This document shows, one piece after another, positions 1-6,669 of a DNA stretch of 14,144 nucleotides. Source of the DNA: Candidatus Aminicenantes bacterium UBA876 (GTDB taxonomy: Bacteria > Acidobacteriota > Aminicenantia > UBA2199); NCBI GenBank assembly GCA_002294665.1, contig DBFQ01000100.1, positions 2,001 to 16,144 on the forward strand, in the 5' to 3' direction. Both the position numbers and the translations under genes were made by a program. The notes under the pieces were generated by a model. The model saw only the letters and a program-made list of their open reading frames with translations. It made no database searches and had not been told where the DNA came from. The stretch's first letter is position 1. Each line of letters starts with the position of its first letter.

Positions 1-52
1 GGAGAGTTGGAAAGTTGGAGAGTGGAAAAGTTGGAGAGTTGTCGAGAGAAAA
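1..52. repeat. Degenerate short tandem repeat
   Basis: Purine-rich tandem array of an imperfect unit close to GGAGAGTT/GGAAAGTT, repeated about five times with one-base slippage and decaying after base 41. It lies downstream of the relBE operon and may extend beyond the left edge of the window. It codes for nothing visible. Confidence 0.6.
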
Positions 53-68
53 CCATTGAAAAGTCGAA

Positions 69-83
69 TACCCTCTACGGGTA
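69..83. other. Small hairpin downstream of relE
   Basis: TACCC (69-73) and GGGTA (79-83) form a 5-bp stem with the loop TCTAC. On the minus strand it lies about 35 bases past the relE stop and is followed by a short CTTTTC stretch, so it could be a weak transcript end for relBE. The stem is short and the U-tract is poor, so a terminator function is only possible. Confidence 0.25.
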
Positions 84-116
84 CTTTGAGTTGAGGAGGA
101 GTGGGTGGCCCTGGAA

Positions 117-386
117 TCAGCGGTAGACCTGCTTGCGGTGGCCCACCCGCACAACCAGGATAATCAGCTCCCTGTCCTCGATGCGGGCGATTATGCGCAT
201 GTCTCCCACCCGATATTTCCAGAATTCGCCATATTTTTTACCTTGAAGTGCCTCGCCGATTGAACGGGGATCATCGAGGGGTTGCACACGGTCCCGGAGA
301 AATGCGATGATTCTTTGTGCTACGGGAGGATCCAGCTTGCGTAGCTCTTTTCTCACCCCGGCGGATACTTTAATCAACCAGGCCAA
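117..386 (-). CDS. relE: RelE/ParE-superfamily toxin (mRNA interferase)
   Basis: 89-residue toxin of the RelE family, which cleaves ribosome-bound mRNA. Visible family features are the N-terminal strand (AWLIKVS), the helix RKELRKLDPPVAQRIIAFL at residues about 13-30, the DDPR..GEALQG segment at 38-49, and the C-terminal strands WKYRVGDMRIIARIED and ILVVRVGHRKQVYR with conserved basic residues and the terminal Tyr-Arg. No ATG lies in a sensible place; the family N-terminus begins at a TTG codon at 386, inside the last codons of the antitoxin gene. The 17-base overlap implies translational coupling to relB. An upstream in-frame ATG at 566 would add an antisense-like, low-complexity extension and was rejected. 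Full length for the family. Confidence 0.87.
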   Translation of the reverse strand: MAWLIKVSAGVRKELRKLDPPVAQRIIAFLRDRVQPLDDPRSIGEALQGKKYGEFWKYRVGDMRIIARIEDRELIILVVRVGHRKQVYR

Positions 387-594
387 GTTCGCGCTCCACC
401 TCTTCCAGAGTTTTGCCCTTGTCATTGCCGGCGTAGTACTGGCCCAGGCGTTTTTCCGCCAGGTAGATGTCCTCCAGTTCGTCCAGGTATTCCAATACGG
501 CTTCACGAACGTAGAAGGTCTTGGTGCGACCCGTGGCCTCGGCCAGGTCGGCCAGCCTCTTCTCAATATCTTCGGGTAAGCGGACCGCGATCAT
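370..594 (-). CDS. relB: RelB-type ribbon-helix-helix antitoxin
   Basis: 74-residue antitoxin, partner of the overlapping relE gene. The N-terminal MIAVRLPEDIEKRL strand plus the helices around TGRTKTFYVREAVLEYLDEL (residues 22-41) form a MetJ/Arc ribbon-helix-helix DNA-binding fold. The acidic C-terminal part (EDIYLAEKR...EEVERELGLVD) is the likely toxin-wrapping segment. The ATG at 594 follows the strong Shine-Dalgarno AAGGAGGT (minus strand, about 599-606). The gene heads the operon and its product is expected to repress it, binding the palindrome at 608-623 alone or with toxin. This order, RHH antitoxin then RelE with overlap, is standard for the family. Confidence 0.88.
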   Translation of the reverse strand: MIAVRLPEDIEKRLADLAEATGRTKTFYVREAVLEYLDELEDIYLAEKRLGQYYAGNDKGKTLEEVERELGLVD

Positions 595-607
595 CGCAAC
601 CTCCTTT

Positions 608-623
608 GATATACATGTATATC
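608..623. promoter_or_regulatory. Perfect palindrome, likely relBE operator
   Basis: GATATACATGTATATC is a perfect 16-bp palindrome between the -10 box (634-639, minus strand) and the relB ribosome binding site, so it covers or adjoins the transcription start. Ribbon-helix-helix antitoxins bind such palindromes, so this is the probable autoregulation site. Confidence 0.75.
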
Positions 624-633
624 ATGTGTGCAT

Positions 634-662
634 ATAATAGCGTGGATTAAAGCAAAAATCAA
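634..662 (-). promoter_or_regulatory. Sigma-70 promoter of relBE
   Basis: On the minus strand, -35 TTGATT (662-657), a 17-base spacer and -10 TATTAT (639-634). The start would fall near 627, just upstream of the operator palindrome. Spacing is optimal and both hexamers are close to consensus. Confidence 0.75.
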
Positions 663-790
663 CGGGCTCAGTCTTTGGAGATCTTCTTCTGAAATTGTGG
701 AAATTCCGTTTCCTTTTTTCTAGAATGTATGGATTCATTTGGGTTGATGCGTAATCGGCTTGGCGCCCGGATGCGGGCGGGGAGGAAGGG

Positions 791-1363
791 ATGAAAAAAG
801 GTTTGGCAATCGCGGCGCTGGTTTTACTGGGTATCGGCTCTTTGGCCACGGGCGTGGAGTGTCCCGGAGAGAACGTCATTGAAAAAATGGCCTCCACCAT
901 GAAATCCTTTCAGGAGGTGGCGCCCCTTGATTTCTCGACAATCCATTCAAGCGGAGCCCTGATGAAAAAGGACGGCTCAAAAATATCGGTCTGTCTGTCC
1001 AACGGCAAGGGCTTTACTGTTCAGCAACTGGCCAACGATTTTGTGCTTCCCCTGAAAAGCAAAAAGGAATTCATCGCCCAGATCGTTTTTTCAATGGGCG
1101 GGGGGAAAAAGATCACCACTGGGGAATATTCCCCCCAGGCGGGGTACGGAAAACCCTTTTGGGTGTTTGCAGAGGTGAAAGTGGCCGTGGGGGAGAAGGG
1201 GACCGTTGTCTCGCTGGGCATCAGTGAGGGAACCGCCCGGATTATCAAGTTGACTGAAGACAGGCTCTGCGGGACCTTTGATTTGCGGAGCAAGACCGGG
1301 TCGGCTCTGATATCGGAAATCAAGGGAACCTTTAACGTTCCCTACGAAGTGTCGCGGTGGTAG
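791..1363 (+). CDS. Hypothetical exported protein
   Basis: 190-residue protein of unknown function. A signal peptide is clear: positive MKK, hydrophobic stretch LAIAALVLLGIGSLA (residues 5-19), cleavage likely near ATG-VEC. The mature part has cysteines in VECPGE, ISVCLSNG and RLCGTFD, and alternating hydrophobic strands in the second half (QIVFSMGGG, PFWVFAEVKVAV, TVVSLGISEGTARII) that suggest a beta-rich fold. The ATG at 791 follows GGAGGAAGG with good spacing. It stands alone, divergent from relBE. TAGAAT at 721-726 could be its -10 box, but the -35 is not convincing. No family was recognised. Confidence 0.75.
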   Translation: MKKGLAIAALVLLGIGSLATGVECPGENVIEKMASTMKSFQEVAPLDFSTIHSSGALMKKDGSKISVCLSNGKGFTVQQLANDFVLPLKSKKEFIAQIVFSMGGGKKITTGEYSPQAGYGKPFWVFAEVKVAVGEKGTVVSLGISEGTARIIKLTEDRLCGTFDLRSKTGSALISEIKGTFNVPYEVSRW

Positions 1364-1570
1364 GGGCGCACAAAACTGGGGTCGGGTTTAACATTATTAC
1401 TTTTAAGGATTCTCCATTTTTTTAACCGTCCTGTGAATCACGCAGAGCAAATCTCCTGCCATATTCAACATGCCATAATGCAAGACCTGAGCCCAATTTG
1501 GTCATCAACGGCCCCAGTTTCGTTGCCATCGCCCTGGGGTTGATGTAGATTAAGGAAAGAAGGAAGACAA

Positions 1571-2941
1571 GTGCAGGACGATGCGCAAATGAATGAAGAT
1601 CTTAAAGCAAAACTGAAGAAGCAAGGAGCGGAACGGTTGGCGGATGCGCTGCTCGAGTTGGCCCAGAGGGACGATGCGGCAAGTGATATGGTGGATCGTC
1701 TGACCGCTACGCCGGAAAAAAACATCCGGGCTTTCAAGCTGGGGTTGGCCGGGTTGAAACGGTCCCGGCGTTTTATTGATTGGCGGGAGTCACGAGATTT
1801 CGCGCGACGGCTTGATGGGTTGCTGGATGACCTGGAAGCCGGGGTGGAGGACCCCTGTACCGGAGCGGAGCTGGTGGGCAAGTTTTTTGAGGCGGATGAT
1901 GCCGTTTTGGGACGTTGTGACGACTCCAACGGCATGGTGGGTGACGTGTTCCGGATGCACGCCCGGGACCTGTTTGTTTATTATGCCTCCCAATGCAATG
2001 AAAAGGAAAAAATCGCCGAATTGATTCTCAGTCTGAACCGCAGGGATGATTACGGGGTAAGGAGCATATTGATCGACTGCTCGGCGGCATGCCTGCCCGA
2101 ACCGCTCGTGCGTGACATGGTCCGGAAATTGCGGGAAGCCGCGGACCTGGAGCATGATGAGTACGCCAAACGTCACCATTACCTTCAGATCGAATCCCTG
2201 GCCCGTCGGCTTAAGGATGGGAACCTCCTGGAGGAAACGTGGCTCGCCGACCAAAAAGAATTACCGACGTTCGCGCTGATTGATATTGCCCGGACCTATC
2301 TGGAGAATGGCGATGCCCAAACGGCCCTGGATCGGCTGAACAGGATTCCCGCTACGGAAACATTCCAAGCCCATGAGCGGGAAGAATTGCTGATGAAGAT
2401 CTATCGGCAAATGAATGAAAAAGACAAATTGGCCGAATTGCTCTACCGGCGTTTCAAGGCGTATCCTTCCGTGGATAGACTGGATCAATACCTGGATGTT
2501 GTCGGCCGGGACAAGCGGGAAGATATCACGGCCGAAGCGGTTGAGCGTGTCATGAAGGGCAATGTTTTCAGAACGGGAGATGTTGAGTTCCTGCTGGAGT
2601 TGGGACGCATGGATGATGCTGAAGCATACCTGCTGAAGCAATCCGATCGTTTGGATGGTGACGAATACAACAGTTTGCTGCCATTGGCAAAGACGATGGA
2701 ATCGGCGGGTCGCCTTCTGGCTGCGTCCATTGTTTACCGCAGTTTGCTGGTTTCCATTCTGGAGCGCAAGTTCTACAAGGCCTACGGCCATGCGGCCCGC
2801 TATTTGCGCAAACTGGATAAATTATCTGATGGCATTAACGAATGGCGTGAGTTTCCCGATCATGAGTCGTTCAAGCGGGAGTCGCTCCGGGTACACGGGC
2901 GCAAGACCAGCTTTTGGTCAAAGTACGAAAACTCAAAATAG
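1571..2941 (+). CDS. DUF6880 family protein
   Basis: 456-residue, almost entirely helical cytoplasmic protein, function unknown. The N-terminal half matches what I know of DUF6880 proteins: GAERLADALLELA (residues about 19-31), the SRRFIDWRESRDFARRLDGLLDDLE segment, and FEADDAVLGRCDDSNGMVG. The centre reads like degenerate TPR/helical repeats (ALIDIARTYLENGDAQTALDRL), and the C-terminus ends in HGRKTSFWSKYE, also typical. Start: GTG at 1571 behind AAGGAAGAAGGAAG; an in-frame ATG at 1589 is an alternative. It is followed 21 bases later by a UPF0158 gene, so the two are probably co-transcribed. No catalytic motif is visible; a scaffold or binding role is inference. Confidence 0.85.
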   Translation: MQDDAQMNEDLKAKLKKQGAERLADALLELAQRDDAASDMVDRLTATPEKNIRAFKLGLAGLKRSRRFIDWRESRDFARRLDGLLDDLEAGVEDPCTGAELVGKFFEADDAVLGRCDDSNGMVGDVFRMHARDLFVYYASQCNEKEKIAELILSLNRRDDYGVRSILIDCSAACLPEPLVRDMVRKLREAADLEHDEYAKRHHYLQIESLARRLKDGNLLEETWLADQKELPTFALIDIARTYLENGDAQTALDRLNRIPATETFQAHEREELLMKIYRQMNEKDKLAELLYRRFKAYPSVDRLDQYLDVVGRDKREDITAEAVERVMKGNVFRTGDVEFLLELGRMDDAEAYLLKQSDRLDGDEYNSLLPLAKTMESAGRLLAASIVYRSLLVSILERKFYKAYGHAARYLRKLDKLSDGINEWREFPDHESFKRESLRVHGRKTSFWSKYENSK

Positions 2942-2949
2942 TTGTGTTG

Positions 2950-3439
2950 AGGAGAGTATTGAATGAGCAAAGGCAAGGTGAAGTGGAGCGATTTGGAGAT
3001 GGCTTTTGAATTCGTAAGTTCCCAAACCTTCAGCGATAATTCGGCGTACGTTTCACGCAGCACGGGCAAAACTTTCTGGAAGGGCGACGCGGTGGATGGT
3101 CTGGAGGAGCTGCCACCGGACTTGGATTCCAATCCCGATTACGTGGCTGTTCCCAACAAGTACGACCTGGACCTGGGCAACCGGTTGGTCATGGATTTCG
3201 ACCGGGGGGAAATGCCCGAACATTTCGAAGATATCCGGGATATCTTTTCGAGCCGGGGCGCTTACCGGAGGTTCAAGAATTTTCTGCTGGATCATGACCG
3301 GCTGAACGACTGGTATGCGTATGAAGAGCGCCGCACCCGCGAGGCCCTGCTGGAATGGTGCGCGGAAAACGACATCGAAGTTGAGGGCTAGAGGCGCCTG
3401 TCGTTAACGGTATACCTGCTTGGAAGGAGAAGGGGACGA
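2950..3439 (+). repeat. Duplicated UPF0158 cassette, copy A
   Basis: Block homologous to 8876-9365. It starts at the shared ribosome binding site AGGAGAG, spans the 142-codon UPF0158 gene, and continues about 48 bases past the stop through GTCGTTAA...CTGCTTGGAAGGAGAAGGGG. Similarity stops on both sides, at the partner gene upstream and in unrelated sequence downstream. Confidence 0.85.
2963..3391 (+). CDS. UPF0158 family protein, copy A
   Basis: 142-residue acidic protein of family UPF0158 (PF03682), function unknown. Family features: a central YVAVPNKYDLDLGNRLVMDF segment (residues about 60-79), then FSSRGAYRRFKNFLLDHDRLNDWYAYEERRTREALLEWCAEN at 94-136, the family's typical C-terminal helices. 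The N-terminus is MSKGKVKW. The ATG at 2963 follows GGAGAG with good spacing, 21 bases after the DUF6880 stop. A paralogue at 8889-9317 has the same length without gaps; I count 29 differences (about 80% identity), 13 of them in residues 9-26. The association with a different upstream partner in each copy suggests a binary complex or an adaptor role, which is inference. Confidence 0.9.
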   Translation: MSKGKVKWSDLEMAFEFVSSQTFSDNSAYVSRSTGKTFWKGDAVDGLEELPPDLDSNPDYVAVPNKYDLDLGNRLVMDFDRGEMPEHFEDIRDIFSSRGAYRRFKNFLLDHDRLNDWYAYEERRTREALLEWCAENDIEVEG

Positions 3440-3532
3440 TGCCGCACAGTATGACATAAGGGTAATGTTTCTGGCTTATGGCGATAGGCAAGAGGCAAGG
3501 GGCGAGGGGCCGGGGCTGGTGGGGACGACCGG

Positions 3533-3560
3533 CTGGTTTGGAAACCGGGCACCGTCCCCC
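3533..3560. repeat. GC-rich dispersed repeat copy
   Basis: Bases 3533-3555 match 10555-10577 with one mismatch in 23. Both contain a small hairpin (GGTT, four-base loop, AACC) followed by CCGGGCACCGT. This copy continues with CCCCC, and its GCACCGTCCCCC end (3549-3560) is the reverse complement of the GGGGGACGGTGC core in the tandem array at 13994-14053. It sits between the UPF0158 gene and the convergent beta-propeller gene. Confidence 0.6.
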
Positions 3561-3583
3561 TGTTGCCTGTCCGCTGTTCAGGC

Positions 3584-4708
3584 CTATGCAGGCCCGGGAA
3601 GGCGGATCGAGTACCTGGTCAGTTTGACCGTTCCTTCCCTGTCTTCGGTGGCCATGAAGACATACCCGTCACCCATGAGTATGCTTTCGATGGATTCCCC
3701 ATTATCCGCTTCGAAGGCTCCCCGGTGGATGTACTCGCCCCTGGAGTTGAATATGTCCACGTGTTTTTTCGAGCGGCTGTCGGGGTCGGATTCAAACAGG
3801 TAGATATTGCCGTTTTTGTCCACATGAATGTCTGAGAAGAACGAAGCGTGGGGGGGGAGCCCCTCCATGATATTTTTCAGGAAATTGGCGGGCACATCCC
3901 CCAGGTTGTTTGCCAGCTCCTTTTTGTAGGCGGCGGATACGGGGTTCGGTTTTCGGTCGGGAATACTGAAAACGGTAATCTCATTTCCTTTCAGGTCGGA
4001 AATATGCAGGCGGTAGGTGTCGTTCATTCCATAGTAGATTCGCTCTCCGCTTGCGTGAACCAGCATGAGGGGGGTGATGTCCCCGATGACGATGGCGACC
4101 GTCATCTGGCGTCCGGCATTCTGTTCGGTGGAGGTTGCTTTTTCAAAGGGGCTGAAGGAAGCGATGGGAACCCGTTTCCCGGTGTCGAGATCCGCCACAA
4201 TAATCCGGGAGGGTTCTTTCGATCCCCGGTCATTGGTGGCAGGGGCGGAGACAAAGGTGTGCTCGTCGATGAAAGCGCGGGGCTTCAGGGTAATGGGAAA
4301 GGGGACGCTTTTTACGTAATTGCCGTTGGTATCGAAATAGTGCAGGATGGTGCGGTCGGCAAACAACACCTTGTCGCCCACGACGTAAAGCTGTTCGCCG
4401 CCGAAGAATTCGCGGATTTCACCCGGGCCTTCCCCCTTCTTTCCGAACCGTTTCAGGAAACGGCCGCGGCTGTCAAAAATAAAAATGGCTGAATGCTTCA
4501 GGTCAGCCACAAACAGCCTATGGTCGTGGTCAACGGCCAGGTTCTGAATTTCACCGAAAAGGTCCGGCCCCGCTTCATCCACTTCCCAGATTCGTTTGGG
4601 ATGAAAATCCCACAGTCCCTTCGCAGGCCGGTCCGGGTTGACCACTTCGGAAAATAATGAATACGCAAAAAAAACCAGAAAGAAAGCGACTATCACGGAT
4701 CTTTTCAT
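3584..4708 (-). CDS. Exported 6-bladed beta-propeller protein
   Basis: 374-residue exported protein of the PF17170 (NHL-like) beta-propeller type. Signal peptide at residues 1-20 (MKRS, hydrophobic VIVAFFLVFFAYSLF, then SEV). Repeated blade motifs are visible: IQNLAVDHDHRLFVADLKHSAIFIFDSRGRFLKRFG (about 54-89), the hallmark GKKGEGPGEI (89-98), LHYFDTNGNYVKSVPF, and near the C-terminus DIHVDKNGNIYLFESD and VDIFNSRGEYIHRG. Such proteins are thought to be periplasmic or surface binding proteins; the ligand is unknown. Start: ATG at 4708 behind AAAGGTG. It converges with the UPF0158 gene. Upstream on the same strand are an intrinsic terminator and a 26-codon ORF. Confidence 0.88.
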   Translation of the reverse strand: MKRSVIVAFFLVFFAYSLFSEVVNPDRPAKGLWDFHPKRIWEVDEAGPDLFGEIQNLAVDHDHRLFVADLKHSAIFIFDSRGRFLKRFGKKGEGPGEIREFFGGEQLYVVGDKVLFADRTILHYFDTNGNYVKSVPFPITLKPRAFIDEHTFVSAPATNDRGSKEPSRIIVADLDTGKRVPIASFSPFEKATSTEQNAGRQMTVAIVIGDITPLMLVHASGERIYYGMNDTYRLHISDLKGNEITVFSIPDRKPNPVSAAYKKELANNLGDVPANFLKNIMEGLPPHASFFSDIHVDKNGNIYLFESDPDSRSKKHVDIFNSRGEYIHRGAFEADNGESIESILMGDGYVFMATEDREGTVKLTRYSIRLPGPA

Positions 4709-4733
4709 TTTTCACCTTTCCGTTTCATAAGAC

Positions 4734-4765
4734 AAAAAAACGGGCCGGGAAGTTTCACAACCGGC
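4734..4765 (-). terminator. Intrinsic terminator upstream of the beta-propeller gene
   Basis: On the minus strand GCCGG (4765-4761) pairs with CCGGC (4748-4744) around a 12-base loop, and after CCG comes a run of seven T (4740-4734). It ends 26 bases before the beta-propeller start codon. It would stop transcripts from upstream on the minus strand, or act as an attenuator if the promoter lies above it. Confidence 0.55.
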
Positions 4766-4794
4766 TATGCCGTGGCCTGACCCCGGTTCAAACC

Positions 4795-4875
4795 TCATTT
4801 ACGGATTGCGGTCCCGGCGCAATTCCAAAGTACCGAGCCGGCCAGCAATAGGATACTGAATCGTTTGCTTTTCAT
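4795..4875 (-). CDS. Possible short signal-peptide-like ORF or gene remnant
   Basis: A 26-codon ORF behind a good ribosome binding site (CGGGGA, 5 bases before ATG at 4875). It encodes a basic start (MKSKRF), a hydrophobic stretch (SILLLAGSVLW) and NCAGTAIRK, resembling a lipoprotein signal peptide although LWNC is not a proper lipobox. It is followed by the terminator at 4734-4765. It may be the beginning of a lost secreted-protein gene or a leader peptide. Confidence 0.3.
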   Translation of the reverse strand: MKSKRFSILLLAGSVLWNCAGTAIRK

Positions 4876-5171
4876 GTTATCCCCGGGAAATGATACGTAT
4901 TCATTTGCGGAGGCGTTTCCGGCGAAGGCGGGGACGGTTTGCGGCAATTTGAACCGGAATTGAAGCGAGAAGAGATTCGGCCACTTTTGCATCTATGCAA
5001 TATGAGTGTAATCGCCACTCCTACATCGGCGCTGAGTTTGTTGACGGTTGACGCGGACGATTCACTGTCATTCGTACAGCACTGTCCCTCTGGTGACAGA
5101 CGATTCAGATCCTGACCGCGATTCAGGTGAGATTTATTGCGGCTGATAGTATATAAGAGGGGGAGGGACCC
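4876..5171. other. Intergenic region with repeated GATTCA motifs
   Basis: Non-coding stretch upstream of the gene at 5172. It contains TTGACG twice in a row (5041-5053), CGATTCA three times (5058, 5101, 5119), and two small hairpins, CTGT/ACAG (5065-5079) and CTGTC/GACAG (5082-5099). TATATAA at 5150-5156 could be a -10 box, but no -35 with normal spacing is seen. The motifs look operator-like, with no known binding protein. Confidence 0.3.
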
Positions 5172-5933
5172 ATGCGCAAGACCTGGATCAGTGTGGTGGT
5201 TTTATCCGCGTCCCTGGTTGTTGCGGCCAGCGACCAGAAGCCGCAATGGACATCCCGGCAGAAAGCCGCATTTTTCAAGATTCACCAATCCCTGAGCCCG
5301 CAATCGCGTGCCGACCTGGCCCGGACGGTGAACCGGTTTGCTCAATGTTTCGGTCCGAACAATTCCCAGAACGACCCACGGGTGATCGCGCTCAAGGTGG
5401 CTGAAGGCATGGCCATCGAGGGCATGGATGTGATCGCCCTGGCCTTCTACGTCCTGGGGGCCGCGTCCCGTTCGGCCGAGGATGACCTGGGATCGCTGAT
5501 GGATGAGATGCAGGAAATGAACCGGGCCAAGCAGAAGCTGCGCAATCAAATCCAGGAACTCAGGCAGTTGATCCAAAATTCCGAAAGCGCCGGGCAAAGG
5601 GGACCCAAACTCAGAGTCTTCACGGCGGCACCGGGCCAGCCGGCCACCATGGAACTCTGCCGCCCGGCATGGACCCGGAACTTCCGCATCCGCTACTGCC
5701 TGGCTCTTAAAATCGAGGCCCTGCCGGACATGACGAACTGGACGACGGCGCAATTGCGTGACCGGCTCGACTTACTGCAGCGCCAACTGAAACAATTCGG
5801 CAACCTGATCCAGTACAACCAAATCATTCTCGATGATGCCATGGCCGGTCAGGCCCGCATCATGAACATCATGAGCAATTTCCTGAAGGTGCAAAACGAC
5901 GTCTGGAATTCATCCATACGCAATATGAAGTAA
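5172..5933 (+). CDS. Hypothetical exported coiled-coil protein
   Basis: 253-residue protein, no family recognised. Signal peptide MRKTWISVVVLSASLVVAAS (residues 1-20). The mature part is mostly helical. Residues about 105-140 (LMDEMQEMNRAKQKLRNQIQELRQLIQ) have the heptad character of a coiled coil, followed by a Pro/Gly-rich linker. A second amphipathic helix region covers about 190-250 (LRDRLDLLQRQLKQFGNLIQ...MNIMSNFLKVQNDVWN). Cysteines occur in FAQCFGPN, ELCRPAW and RYCLAL. Start: ATG at 5172 behind GGGGGAGGGA. Single gene, followed by the divergently regulated AbiE operon. A periplasmic structural or filament-like role is only a guess. Confidence 0.75.
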   Translation: MRKTWISVVVLSASLVVAASDQKPQWTSRQKAAFFKIHQSLSPQSRADLARTVNRFAQCFGPNNSQNDPRVIALKVAEGMAIEGMDVIALAFYVLGAASRSAEDDLGSLMDEMQEMNRAKQKLRNQIQELRQLIQNSESAGQRGPKLRVFTAAPGQPATMELCRPAWTRNFRIRYCLALKIEALPDMTNWTTAQLRDRLDLLQRQLKQFGNLIQYNQIILDDAMAGQARIMNIMSNFLKVQNDVWNSSIRNMK

Positions 5934-5989
5934 GGACGACCGGCCGGTCGCCGCAGGTGACAGGAAGGCATACGCAAAGACGGCTTTAT

Positions 5990-6024
5990 TTATTGCAATA
6001 ACTGAACAATAATGTTAATATAAT
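5990..6024 (+). promoter_or_regulatory. abiE promoter with operator-like palindrome
   Basis: TATAAT at 6019-6024 is a consensus -10 box. TTATTGCAATAA (5990-6001) is a perfect 12-bp palindrome that contains a TTGCAA -35 candidate (5993-5998), although the 20-base spacer is long. AbiEi antitoxins repress their own promoter through inverted repeats, so the palindrome is a candidate operator. The expected start lies at about 6031, on the second ATG, giving a leaderless mRNA. Confidence 0.5.
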
Positions 6025-6027
6025 GCT

Positions 6028-6669
6028 ATGATGTGGAAGGATGTGCTGGAACACTTCGGGGATACGCCCCTGTTTCACGCCACTATGCTGGGGGTCTTTC
6101 AAGATCATGAGAGTCATCGGCAGGTCCAGCTTTCGCGCTGGGTGCGGTCCGGCAAACTGCACCAGGTGCGCCGCGGCTGGTACCTGATCGCCGCACCCTA
6201 TCGCCGCCGTGATGTGCCGCCGGAAGTGATCGCCGCCACGGTGGTTCATCCCGCCTACCTTTCTCTGGACTGGGCATTGCACTATTACGATATGATTCCC
6301 GAGTTCGTTCCCAATCCCACCCTGATCACCACGCGACGGACCCGGCGCATCGCTTTTAGAGACAGGTTGTTTATCTACCACCATGTGCGGTCGCCTTTTT
6401 TCTTTGGTTACCGCCGGGTGGCTCTGGACGGCGGGACTGTGGCGCTGGCGGACCGGGAAAAGGCACTGTTGGACAAAATCTACCTTTTTTGCCTGAATGA
6501 GCCGTTGTCGCGGGAATGGCTGATGGAGTTGCGTTTGCAGAACCTGGATGACTTTGACCTGGAGCGGTTTGCGGCGTACGCGGATCGTTTACGGGCCGCC
6601 CGGTTTGCCGCGCCTGTCGCTTTGAGCCTACGTTTCCTACGGGAATTGAAAGAGGAGCAATCATCATGA
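6028..6669 (+). CDS. abiEi: AbiEi-type antitoxin, type IV toxin-antitoxin system
   Basis: 213-residue antitoxin and likely autorepressor of an AbiE system. The N-terminal winged helix is visible in LSRWVRSGKLHQVRRGWYLIA (residues 36-56), a typical AbiEi N-terminal motif. The rest follows the family: YLSLDWALHYYDMIPE, the TT-RRTRRI strand, and VALADREKALLDKIYL (about 139-154). Two ATG codons lie at 6028 and 6031 without a Shine-Dalgarno sequence. The -10 box ends only six bases before 6031, so translation may start at the very 5' end of the mRNA. The stop overlaps the toxin start (ATGA at 6666-6669), implying coupling. The family antagonises its toxin without stable binding, by acting on toxin or target. 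Confidence 0.87.
   Translation: MMWKDVLEHFGDTPLFHATMLGVFQDHESHRQVQLSRWVRSGKLHQVRRGWYLIAAPYRRRDVPPEVIAATVVHPAYLSLDWALHYYDMIPEFVPNPTLITTRRTRRIAFRDRLFIYHHVRSPFFFGYRRVALDGGTVALADREKALLDKIYLFCLNEPLSREWLMELRLQNLDDFDLERFAAYADRLRAARFAAPVALSLRFLRELKEEQSS

Noticed and set aside
1..52. CRISPR-like array at the left edge
   Set aside because: Units are about 8 bases, imperfect and without spacers, so this is a simple degenerate tandem repeat.
386..566. Longer RelE reading frame starting at the ATG at 566
   Set aside because: The extension has Trp/Arg/Thr-rich, shadow-like composition and lies antisense-frame over the antitoxin; the RelE family N-terminus begins at the TTG at 386.
1378..1420. Sequence ACTGGGGTCGGGTTTAACATTATTAC, written here as a possible transposon end
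   Set aside because: It resembles sequences seen next to REP-associated transposases, but no second end, target duplication or transposase is visible in the window.
1512..1539. CCCCAG/CTGGGG inverted repeat before the DUF6880 gene
   Set aside because: The 16-base loop and lack of a T-run give no support for a terminator; probably chance in GC-rich sequence.
3848..4492. Long plus-strand open frame of 214 codons
   Set aside because: It is the complement of the beta-propeller gene, which has the family motifs, signal peptide and ribosome binding site.
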